Counted from the first letter of the stretch, positions 1 through 8,613 are shown. The stretch is DNA of 10,980 bases from Terana coerulea (GCA_024811115.1 JAKOGH010000490.1:1-10980); one strand, 5' to 3'. The notes: generated by a model not told the origin, from the letters alone. Numbers and translations are program-made.

Positions 1-410
1 CGAAGGATCCCAGTCAATCCAGGCTCAGTGTACGACCAGTCACTGGCCGTCGCGGATTTTAGGTGCTGATAGAGGTATCAGTAGTTGGGAAAAGCAGACT
101 GGCCAGGCCAAGGCACACAAGGTTAGCTACAGAGGGCGCGGTCAGTCAGCAAGCAGTAGACAGTGTGCCCGCGTCACTCTTTGCCCCTACATCAGAACGG
201 CTCGAACCTGTTCGGATATCACTGAGCCAGCTGGAGACACTGGGCGAAAGCCCAGTGTCGGATATATGCTATTTTTCGACTGTGCCGGGAAAGAGGAGTA
301 AATTTCTCAATTATTTGCTTGCTCAAGCAGTCGATCCTGACGCAACAAAGTCTTCAGTCTGAGACTGGACTTTACGTGACATAAACGCCTGCCTGCAAAC
401 GGCAGGGTAG

Positions 411-1834
411 AATGGCGTGCTGCATGCAAAACGAGCTTGATGCATTAAGCAAAAGGCGTGTTCGAACTCGCCCGGCCAGAAAACCAACGTCATTAAAGCC
501 GATGGGTTTTTGATGAGAAATCAGATGGTCGAAAGAAAGCGCGACTTGTAGCTCGCGGCTTCTCTCAAATTGAGGAATCGACTATGACAAGATCTTCTCT
601 CAGTCGTACGGTTTGAAGCGGTTAGATTCGTCTGCCCTTGCGGCACTCGAAGGCTTCTTCCTTACTGGCCTCGATGTGCGCGCGCATATTATACGGACTG
701 TTAGATGAAGAGATCTACATGGAACAACCCGATGGCTTTCACTGCTCAGGGAAAAAGCACATGGTGCTTCGTCTCCGTCGTGCCCTTTACGGGCTTAAGC
801 AGGCAGGACTGTCCTGTTGGAAAGCCCTTAGCAAGTCTATGGCTGAGCTCGGCTTCAAAAGACTGAAGTCCGATGCTGGCGATATACGTCAAAGCGCGAG
901 GCAACGGCATGGTCATCGCCGTAGTCTATGTTGGCGATGCCATATTCGCCCGGACGCAGCAAGGCAAAAGTACTCCAAGAAAAGGAGCCATTCATGCAAC
1001 GATGGGAGTGTCGCGATATGGGCGACGTAAAGAGTTTCTGCGCATGCGCTCTGACGAGTCGGCCGACAAGATCGTGATTGATCATGCGCCTACCTTGACA
1101 GTGCTCGAACGCTCGGCGGGACCAATGCCAAAATGGCAAAGACTCGCCTGAGGGTTATCCCTCAGCCGAATGAAGGAGAGCTAAACAAAGCTCGCCAGAG
1201 CCGTTTCCAAATTGTGATAGGCTCATCCTTCATATCATGCTCGGTGCACGGACATTGCGTACGCTGTCACAAAGCTCGCACAGTTCAGTGCGAGCCGTCT
1301 GAAGACCACTTGAACAGAGTGCTGTATATCTGCCGCTACCTGTCAGATACCGTAACTACACCTCAGTATGACGGCTCTTCCGGGTTAGGCTTGGTGGCGT
1401 ACACGATGCAGATTAGGCGGCTGCTTCAACCGCCGCTCTCAGACCTTCCTGCTAATGCTTGCAGGAGGAGCCTTGCTTTGGAGCTCTTCGCGCGAAGTCT
1501 GTAGCAACGTCGACTAAAGATGCCGAATACATGGCACTGTGACTGCTCCGAAGTCATGTGGATTCGAAATATCCTCTCTGAACTCGGTTACAACTTGAGA
1601 AAGTACCCATCTGCAGCGACAACCAGGGGCGCTCTATTCGTCTCGGAAAATCCCGTTCTGTAGCACTAAGCACATCGACATTCGCTACCACTACATTCGC
1701 GATGTCGTCGAAGCTGGCCACGTCGAAGTACTCTTGTCTGGCGTTGACAATCCATGAATATCTTTCTGAGAATCTGGGCAGGGTCAAGATTGAAGTTCCG
1801 ACCAATGCTCGGACTTCGCATCGCTGCTAACTAG
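411..1834 (+). pseudogene. Broken copia pol: reverse transcriptase and RNase H
   Basis: Peptide blocks typical of copia RT appear in changing frames. KARLVARGFSQIE lies near 536-575, EEIYMEQPDGF near 706-740, LRRALYGLKQAG near 772-807, then a polymerase box near 924-941. The catalytic YVDD box reads YVGD (927-938), so one of the paired aspartates that bind metal is lost. The RNase H part shows an STKDAEYMAL block near 1513-1541, an SDNQGALF block near 1616-1641 and KHIDIRYHYIRDVVEAGHVEV near 1669-1731. The last readable block ends at the TAG at 1832-1834. I count at least five frameshifts (for example near 576, 640-700, 870, 965 and 1035) plus in-frame stops, so no functional polyprotein is possible. 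This is a relic of an intracellular fungal retroelement. Confidence 0.88.
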
Positions 1835-1873
1835 CGCGACTAAACCAGCGCAGGCAGTATGCCGTGCTAGGTT

Positions 1874-1881
1874 AGGAGGAG
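1874..1881 (+). promoter_or_regulatory. Polypurine tract of the copia element
   Basis: The purine run AGGAGGAG sits directly before the TG that opens the LTR and 39 bases after the pol stop. In LTR elements this tract primes plus-strand DNA synthesis, and its position fixes the 5' edge of the 3' LTR. Confidence 0.7.
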
Positions 1882-2100
1882 TGTTGAGTCAGATAGACGC
1901 TGTAAGCGCTCTGCTCACATCTTCTCTATTGTTCTACCAGGTTCCACCATGACGATGCCTATTGTCTATTGTCCTGGTACCTATTTGTGTCTGTTTGTAG
2001 TACAGCCACCCAGTATTGTATATAAGGCAGCCTCTGCTTGGCGTACTCTAATAAGACTCTTCTGACCTCGGCGGCTAACGTGTGTATCAACCAACCTACA
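1882..2100 (+). repeat. 3' LTR of the copia element (about 219 bp)
   Basis: It begins TGTTGAGTC right after the polypurine tract and ends CAACCAACCTACA, giving the usual TG...CA ends. Inside are a TATA-like box, TATATAAG at 2019-2026, and an AATAAG poly(A)-like signal at 2050-2055, in the U3-R order expected of an LTR. An internal inverted repeat TACCAGG/CCTGGTA lies at 1935-1941 and 1973-1979. The other LTR is not in the window, so the exact 3' end and the target-site duplication cannot be confirmed. Confidence 0.72.
2019..2026 (+). promoter_or_regulatory. TATA box of the LTR promoter
   Basis: TATATAAG lies 137 bp into the LTR, where U3 promoters of copia elements carry their TATA box. It points rightward, toward the 3' end of the DAHP synthase gene encoded on the other strand. 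Confidence 0.5.
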
Positions 2101-2136
2101 GGTGAGTAACCATCCTAGCTTCCTCTAGGCCTCGGT

Positions 2137-2160
2137 AGGAGTGTACGCGCTGTATGCGCT
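2137..2160 (+). repeat. Fragment resembling the LTR 5' junction
   Basis: AGGAGTGT at 2137-2144 followed by CGCTGTATGCGCT at 2148-2160 repeats, in the same order, AGGAGTGT at 1877-1884 and CGCTGTAAGCGCT at 1898-1910 of the polypurine tract/LTR start (8/8 and 12/13 identical). The spacing is 3 nt here and 13 nt in the LTR. This may be a deleted remnant of another LTR copy; chance is not excluded. Confidence 0.35.
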
Positions 2161-2213
2161 GCACTTCTACAGAGCAATGGTAGCAACAGCAACAGCGAAG
2201 CTAGCACCCAAAA

Positions 2214-2234
2214 CAGGCCACAAATATCCCTGAA
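2214..2234 (+). repeat. Dispersed repeat, copy A
   Basis: The block CAGGCCA + CAAATATCCCTGA (20 nt, ending at 2233) recurs at 7439-7459 with one inserted base. A second shared word, GACTTATCCT, follows at 2340-2349 here and at 7537-7546 in the other copy, each preceded closely by GCTAAG. The same order of words suggests two diverged copies of one element. Confidence 0.45.
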
Positions 2235-2795
2235 CATCTCGTAGATAGCTGGCAAATAGTGACCGGAAATGCAATATCACAAGATGAAAATCCACGCAAT
2301 ATCTTTGGAAGACAGTCATCAAACATGCTAAGGATATGTGACTTATCCTGCGCCTATCTTCGTCGAATATTCGCGCCGATGTGCAGTGGTAATGCGGCGG
2401 CGCCTTGTTTCTGTCAGCGCCAGTCACGGTAAGTAACGAATCACATTGTCACGGCCACGTGGGCACATTTTGCACGAGCCCTATCCTACCAAGGCGAGAT
2501 GACACTTTGAATAGCGAGGCCCAACAGCCGTATTGCCCATGAATGGATTGGTTCAGGAGTCTGTATGGATACCTGCTTCGCGCATGCCCACCTCGCTTGT
2601 ATTGTGTGTGTTAGAACTTGCAGCTAGAAGCATCACGAAGCAAAAACCGTGTGTCGTGTTGAACGAACAGATTACAGCAGTCCGGGTCGCTCAAAATACA
2701 GCGCATGTACTCTACACAAAAGTGAGACGAGAGTCACGGTGGTCAATGATACATTGCGGAAATAGTGCGACTGTCGTCTCTACGGTAAACATTGT

Positions 2796-4335
<1,540 letters not shown>

Positions 4336-4421
4336 GTCGAGTCCGGTCACTAACGGTGAAAGAGGGAGGGGGTGCGAACGAAAGGACGGGGTGAGACAAG
4401 CTGCGTGCCCAAGTGAACCAG

Positions 4422-4429
4422 CTTTTATA
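4422..4429 (-). promoter_or_regulatory. TATA box of the DAHP synthase gene
   Basis: Read on the minus strand this is TATAAAAG, a canonical TATA box about 90 bp upstream of the DAHP synthase start codon. Distance and orientation fit a core promoter for that gene. Confidence 0.55.
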
Positions 4430-4708
4430 CGCACTTGTAGGCGATGCGACCGGAGGAGTGGATCAAATGGTAACGTTATGGCGTAAAGTGATCCGGGGCA
4501 CTGGGCGGGAACGTGCCGGCTTAGAAGAAGGTCTGTTCGAGGCGCTATTGTCTCAAAAGATCTGAGTCGAGCAGAACAAGATGCGAGAAGAAAAGACCTG
4601 TCCGGGCTGTCCGGAGGTTTTGGCAATGAGGAGAACTTGAATTGGCTCCTGGGCCAGGCCGATACTCAAAGGAGTCAATATGGGCGTCTACGCCACTTTT
4701 CAGAGCAG

Positions 4709-4725
4709 CCACGTGCGCCCACGTG
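4709..4725. promoter_or_regulatory. Two CACGTG E-boxes spaced 10 bp
   Basis: CCACGTG occurs at 4709-4715 and again at 4719-4725, so the palindromic CACGTG cores (4710-4715, 4720-4725) start exactly one helical turn apart, about 130-145 bp upstream of the Tim9 ATG. CACGTG is bound by bHLH factors such as yeast Cbf1 and Pho4; which factor acts here is unknown. Confidence 0.5.
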
Positions 4726-4854
4726 GCCGGACGCCGATCGCGTATTGTGCCGCCGAGTCTCCCCTCAAGCCGTTTTGGTTCGCACCCGCCGCTCGTCGCT
4801 GTCTCTCGCGCCGTTCGCTATCACCCTTGTCTCACCCACCGCAGATCGACCAGG

Positions 4855-5325
4855 ATGGACTTTTCACAGATGAACCCTGCTGAGCAGCAGCACATGTCCA
4901 AGGTCATTGAGAAGAAGCAGGCGAGTGCACCAGCCACCGCACTAGCCAGCAAGGCGATACTGAAACGTCCGTTATTGTTCGCAGATGCAAGACTTCCTCC
5001 GTATGTATTCCAACCTCGTCGAACGCTGCTTCAATTCGTGCTGCAACGACTTCACAAGCAAAGCTCTTTCTTCGAAAGAAGTGCGTGCATCTTCCGCTTT
5101 GCTCTCGGAACGCCCGCAAAGTAACTCGAACATGGACTGACAACGCACATGCGTAGGAGCAATGTGTTATGAACTGCACCGACAAGTTCTTGAAGCACTC
5201 GGAGCGGGTGGGAGCGAGGTTCGCAGAGCAAAATGCCGGTGCGTGATTGTGTACTTTGCGTGCGAAGAGCGTGTTCAGTTGACCATTCCTTGTTATCAGA
5301 GACCATGGGTGCCGGTCCCAAATAA
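4855..5325 (+). CDS. TIM9: Mitochondrial import inner membrane translocase subunit Tim9
   Basis: Small TIM chaperone of the mitochondrial intermembrane space. With Tim10 it forms a hexamer that escorts hydrophobic carrier and beta-barrel precursors across that space. Four exons: 4855-4920, 4985-5080, 5157-5238 and 5300-5325, giving 89 residues (yeast Tim9 87, human 89). The twin CX3C motif is complete: Cys37/Cys41 (RCFNSC) and Cys57/Cys61 (CVMNC); these form the disulfides that staple the helical hairpin after Mia40-dependent import. [14 protein letters not shown] and [13 protein letters not shown] are strongly Tim9-like. An extra Cys42 follows the second motif Cys. There is no cleavable presequence, as expected. 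Intron 1 (4921-4984) has a GC donor, CAG/GCGAGT; no nearby GT keeps the frame. Introns 2 and 3 are GT-AG with ACTGAC and TTGAC branch-like sites. The short last exon adds a TMGAGPK tail and is the least certain part. Confidence 0.93.
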
Positions 5326-5934
5326 GCACCGCCGCTGTGCGACATAACATGTCTTCCTACAGTACCGCTTTCCCATAATTGCTTCCTGCTTGTCGATTCG
5401 CTGTTCTCATCGCTGTTCTTGAAATGCACACACCTCATACTCAGGCTGTGTCTCAAGGGTTGATCAAGACCAGCGCGCTGAAGCTTATAAGTACCGCTAT
5501 GCACACTATGCGTTTCCCTATATCATACCGTCCACTCAATTTCCGCTTTCCTTTGCACAAACCAGTCCTCGCGTGTACTGCTGGCATAGCAAACCGTCGA
5601 AGGTGGTTCCACTATTTGGAATGCCGACCGCAGCGGTATGTGACATGCGCCGTATTTTGCTGTATGCACACAGACTGTCACAGAGGAGCCGTGGACTTGG
5701 ATTGGAGCTATCACTAGAGCAGGTCTTCAGTCTACTTATCTCATGCGGCTCGTCTCAGTACGCGCTCTCAAGCTACGTGGCTCGTCGAGAAACCATCCCA
5801 CAATCAAGCCAGATGTGGTCTTGAACCTCGCAGCCCAATCCAGACGTGTTCCAAACATCCGGATACAAATGATAGTGGCAATTGTATGTGGATTCCACTC
5901 CTTCCCAGCTCATATTATACATTGGAAGTAACCC
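5326..5934. other. Convergent intergenic spacer, Tim9 / peroxiredoxin
   Basis: About 610 bp between two genes that end toward each other, so it must carry both 3' UTRs and poly(A) sites. The open frames (up to about 150 codons on the minus strand, overlapping Tim9) have no recognisable motif or convincing exon structure. I see no RNA gene or repeat here. Confidence 0.6.
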
Positions 5935-6856
5935 TTACCCTTGGACTGCTGCTGCTGCCTTACCCAGCCTCTCACGATCTGCATCGCCAACATCGTCAGT
6001 AGGCGAGACGCCAGGGCTCTCATGGCTGGCTCGCGCGTTGACCGCATGGGCCGTACCCGCTACCGGAGGCTCGATGGTGGGGTCAGGCTGAGTCGCAAGC
6101 CCGGGCTCGGTGATGAGACCAGGCTCTGCTGGCCGAGGAGCAGAACCTTGCTTTTCTTCGGCTTGCAGCTTGTCGAGCCACTTGGTCACGAATTTAACGT
6201 GTGCACCGTAGTTCATGGTTGCGTCGAGAGCGTCACTAGGAGACACCAAGTTCAGGAGTGCCCTTCTCAATACTTCACACGAAGGACATACCGCACAACC
6301 CCCTTGGAATCAATCACAACTGTTACACGAGCATCCACCAAACCAAGGATGCCTTTGCCAATGTGGTAAGCCTTCCGAGCCTCTCCTTTGGAGTCGCTCA
6401 GGACAGGGAACTGGGTGTGGTTTGATAAGCCACGGTGCAAGAACCAATCCATGTGCTTACCGTGAGCTTGTTTTTCTCGACGAATTCCTTCTGCTTCTCG
6501 ACCGGGTCCGCGCTGATACCCACCACCTCCGCTTGGGTGGTCTTGAAGGTTTCCTTCTCTGGTAAACGCATGAAATACGCGATAGCCAACCACGTATTGA
6601 TATAGAGTTGACTTACGGACGATGGCATCCCGGAACTCACAGGCTTCTTTCGTACAGCCAAACGACCCTAAGATGTAGCAGTCAGTGTGGCGAGCGCATG
6701 GCGACGATGACACACACAACGCTCACCAGACTTGGGGTAGAAGAAGAGAACGATCGGTTTCCCAGCCTTCTCTGGCTCTATAGCGTACTGCTGACCATTA
6801 GCATCGGGGAGGGAGACAGGCGGTGCAGGCTTGTCGACGAGTGGATAGCGCGCCAT
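5935..6856 (-). CDS. Thioredoxin-dependent peroxiredoxin, BCP/PrxQ (Dot5-like), with C-terminal extension
   Basis: Peroxidase that reduces hydrogen peroxide and alkyl hydroperoxides with electrons from thioredoxin. Five exons: 6856-6727, 6667-6617, 6558-6461, 6410-6292 and 6235-5935; 232 residues, all introns GT-AG and 50-59 nt. The thioredoxin-fold core is residues 1 to about 160: PIVLFFYPKSGSFGCTKEACEFRD (35-57, in two parts across an intron), then VVGISAD, FPVLSD and VVIDSKGVVR. Cys48 in GCTKEAC is the peroxidatic cysteine and Cys53, five residues on, the resolving cysteine of the atypical two-Cys BCP type. Phe46 replaces the proline common before GCT in bacterial BCP. Residues from about 163 form a 70-residue Pro/Glu/Ala-rich tail with a repeated EPGL unit, absent from bacterial BCP, which is about 155 residues. 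Yeast Dot5 is nuclear; location here is not decidable, and no signal peptide is seen. The start is the only ATG in frame before the core. Confidence 0.92.
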
Positions 6857-6982
6857 CGTAGGAAGATGGAAGAGGGTCCAGTTCGCACCAATAACCGGTG
6901 TGTCCGTCTATAAGGCAAACGGAAGAGCGAGAAGCTGAGGAGTAATAACCGAATGCCCGAACGCTCCAGACTCCCAGAGCCA

Positions 6983-6989
6983 GACGTCA
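6983..6989 (-). promoter_or_regulatory. CRE-like site upstream of the peroxiredoxin gene
   Basis: GACGTCA (TGACGTC on the minus strand) matches seven of eight bases of the ATF/CREB site and lies about 130 bp upstream of the peroxiredoxin start. Atf1-type bZIP factors bind such sites in fungal stress genes; function here is inference. Confidence 0.3.
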
Positions 6990-7157
6990 CGGCCGTTCGC
7001 AATTGTTCCCTGATTCACATTCTCAGTAGCACCTCGTAATTCAAGAGAACAAGAGGCAGCCATGCTTGTATGGTGAGGTCTTCGATAGTCGAGAGCTTTC
7101 AATAGTGCGTAGCTAGGCAAGGGGGATGCAAAAATAAAATCCTATACGTGAGGCCAT

Positions 7158-7195
7158 AAAATCCGAATAACGGCCCTTGGGGGACCCCCTCCCCC
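7158..7195 (+). repeat. GC-rich direct repeat, copy 1
   Basis: Begins AAAATCCGAATAACG and continues through a GGGGGACCCCC palindrome to a run of C. It pairs with 7797-7837, about 640 bp away in the same orientation, with roughly 85 percent identity by eye and small length changes in the C runs. Confidence 0.6.
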
Positions 7196-7438
7196 TTCGG
7201 CACATTCCGATCATTCCCACGGTCTATATATGGTATATCGGATCACGTTCAGCGCGGCCGTCAGTGGACGGCAGTGCCCGCCGCACTCGGTCACGTCGAG
7301 TGCTCCTTCTTCCTTGCGCATGTTGTAGGTGCAAGCTGTGCGAAGCAACTAAGTATTTTACTGTGGACCTTCAGCAGGCTAATGTTGCGAAATATTATTT
7401 GTGAGAGCTGGTGAATCATCAGTGATATCAGTTCAGCT

Positions 7439-7459
7439 CAGGCCAGCAAATATCCCTGA
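7439..7459 (+). repeat. Dispersed repeat, copy B
   Basis: CAGGCCA + G + CAAATATCCCTGA repeats the block at 2214-2233 with a single inserted base. GCTAAG/GACTTATCCT follows at 7532-7546, as it does in the other copy at 2327-2349. Confidence 0.45.
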
Positions 7460-7598
7460 GCTATGAACATCAATATTGTTACTGTGTTATATTGCTCAAC
7501 CCATGTCACCCAGCATATAGAGCTGCCGGTAGCTAAGACTTATCCTCTGAAGGGTTCTGGACCGAGGTGTCGGCACGGCTAGAATAACATTGTTACCC

Positions 7599-7620
7599 CA
7601 GTGACTTGTCACCGTCACTG
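7599..7620. repeat. Inverted repeat (hairpin 1)
   Basis: CAGTGAC at 7599-7605 and GTCACTG at 7614-7620 are perfect 7-base arms around an 8-base loop. A nested GTGAC-TT-GTCAC lies at 7601-7612, so the site can fold in two ways. It is not placed like a terminator for either neighbouring gene. Confidence 0.4.
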
Positions 7621-7644
7621 AGTTGAAGCAAGTATACAGTGCAT

Positions 7645-7667
7645 AAGTAATGGTGTGACCGTTACTT
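7645..7667. repeat. Inverted repeat (hairpin 2)
   Basis: AAGTAATGGT (7645-7654) and ACCGTTACTT (7658-7667) form ten-base arms with one mismatch (a wobble pair in RNA) around a GTG loop. It lies 25 bp after hairpin 1. The right arm resembles GGTAAGTAACG at 2428-2438 in inverted orientation. Confidence 0.45.
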
Positions 7668-7796
7668 ACCCAATCCAACCACACCGAGCTCTTGGGCGTA
7701 GAAACACGCATGAAAGAGGCTTGCGTGTTCGTAAAAGTCATGTACGAGCTATTTTATGCCTCGAAGATACCACACCACGAGATTATATGCTCTGGA

Positions 7797-7837
7797 AAAA
7801 TCCCGGATAACGTCCCTCGAGGGACCCCCCCTCCCCC
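7797..7837 (+). repeat. GC-rich direct repeat, copy 2
   Basis: Begins AAAATCCCGGATAACG, passes through a CCCTCGAGGG palindrome and ends in the same C-rich CTCCCCC as copy 1 at 7158-7195. Confidence 0.6.
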
Positions 7838-8613
7838 TGCCCCACGTCAGGGCGCTTACGGGTGCATGCCCCTTGTAGCTAGGGAGAAACGTTCGCCGGA
7901 AGCAGGGTTAAGAAAAATCTGGCAAGACTCGCAGCAGTCTTCTCTGATTACATGACGCGGGTGCCTCGTCTTGCTACCTATCAGCAGCCGCGAATAACGC
8001 GGCGGTAGTTATACAGTATACTGCGTCTCGTAGATTCAGAAGAGTATCAAAAGGGCAAAGACGAGCGGGTTGTGGAAGGACAGGATCTTGGCGCTGGCAG
8101 GATCCCGTTGAGGTTGAGATCTGTTGAGACGGGACCAATTGGGGAGTTGCCGCTAGATATTTAGCGCCAGAGAGCAGCTTACGGTGTGAGACAAGTGTGA
8201 GAGTCGAGCTGTATGCGGACGCCCAGTGCCCCACCTGACTGCCGTTAACTCCTTCCAGCCGTGCACATTCAGTTCCACAATATACGCCCCCGAGCACTAT
8301 CCTTGCATTAGACCGTGCTGGCTATGCGCGCCGAGGTTCAAATGCACGCCGACGATGCACTACGCCCAACCTCTGTTTCAATATCCGCCCCTGGGGGAAA
8401 ACCGCACGCCTCTTTGCAATGCAGCATTTACACCCTTCTGATTTTCGGGTCACGTCCTGCTGTACGTTACCCGGCCGTTCCGGCGAAGATTCCAAGTGCT
8501 GCGTGTTTAAGTCAGGGGGGTAGAACGCCGCCCAACCCTCCCTTGTTTCTCTGCTCTGTCCCATAACCCCCTACATACAGAGACGCAGTGTGCAGAGCGT
8601 AACGAGAGCAGTC

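Larger units (their letters stand above)
1..2100 (+). mobile_element. Degenerate Ty1/copia LTR retrotransposon, 3' part
   Basis: This is the 3' portion of a copia-superfamily element, recognised from pol-derived peptide blocks in the order reverse transcriptase, then RNase H, followed by a polypurine tract and an LTR. RNase H after reverse transcriptase, with no integrase behind it, fits copia order (integrase precedes RT) rather than gypsy. The 5' LTR, primer binding site, gag, protease and integrase core lie outside the window or are unrecognisable. Positions 1-410 probably belong to the variable linker between integrase and RT: an open stretch at 63-362 leads toward the RT region, but I cannot match it to a domain. 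Many frame breaks show the copy is dead. The right boundary is taken from the LTR end; the left boundary is simply the window edge. Confidence 0.85.
2101..2795. other. Gene-free spacer between LTR and DAHP synthase 3' end
   Basis: About 700 bp with no convincing gene. The open frames here are under 90 codons, lack splice-supported extensions and resemble nothing I recognise. The right-hand part must contain the 3' UTR of the DAHP synthase. Two repeat traces are present: an LTR-start-like fragment at 2137-2160 and a 21-nt block at 2214-2234 that recurs near 7439. A CACGTG box occurs at 2455-2460. Confidence 0.6.
4336..4854. other. Divergent promoter region, DAHP synthase (-) / Tim9 (+)
   Basis: About 520 bp shared by two head-to-head genes. 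It holds the minus-strand TATA box, an ATTGG (inverted CCAAT) at 4640-4644, two near matches to the TGA(C/G)TCA amino-acid-control element (TGAGTCG at 4563-4569, GGAGTCA at 4671-4677) and two CACGTG boxes near 4710-4725. The stretch before Tim9 is pyrimidine-rich. An ATG at 4680 opens a 67-codon frame overlapping the Tim9 start; it would act as an upstream ORF only if transcription starts before it. Confidence 0.55.
6857..8613. other. Long gene-poor region between peroxiredoxin and acyl-CoA synthetase
   Basis: About 1.75 kb that separates two divergently transcribed genes, so it holds both promoters. No open frame exceeds about 107 codons and none shows a domain or joins into a plausible spliced gene. 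It contains a pair of GC-rich direct repeats (7158-7195, 7797-7837), copy B of a dispersed repeat (7439-7459), two strong hairpins (7599-7667), a palindromic CCAATTGG at 8135-8142 and a pyrimidine-rich stretch just before the synthetase start. It looks like eroded transposon-derived sequence, but no element can be named. Confidence 0.55.

Noticed and set aside
63..362. 99-codon + frame at the left end as an independent gene
   Set aside because: It runs into copia RT remnants on the same strand and has no separate domain; more likely the integrase-RT linker of the dead element. I cannot prove this.
455..480. B-box-like GTTCGAACTC near 459
   Set aside because: It falls inside the copia pol remnant and no cloverleaf can be drawn around it.
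2167..2427. 86-codon minus-strand frame with a hydrophobic C-terminal segment (WPVLGASFAVAVATIAL)
   Set aside because: A possible membrane segment, but no family match, no neighbouring exon and it overlaps repeat copy A; not enough to call a gene.
5052..5504. 150-codon minus-strand frames over Tim9
   Set aside because: They overlap Tim9 exons and its 3' flank, and no motif or splice-supported extension is visible.
7692..7955. 87-codon + frame spanning GC-rich repeat copy 2
   Set aside because: The Pro-rich part comes from the repeat's C runs and no domain is seen; probably not coding.
8310..8360. tRNA-like B-box (GGTTCAAATGC) upstream of the acyl-CoA synthetase
   Set aside because: The flanking bases do not form a T-stem and there is no acceptor stem or anticodon arm at the right distance.
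8590..8613. Earlier in-frame GTG start for the acyl-CoA synthetase
   Set aside because: Nuclear fungal genes start with ATG; the ATG at 8614 gives the N-terminus expected for this family.
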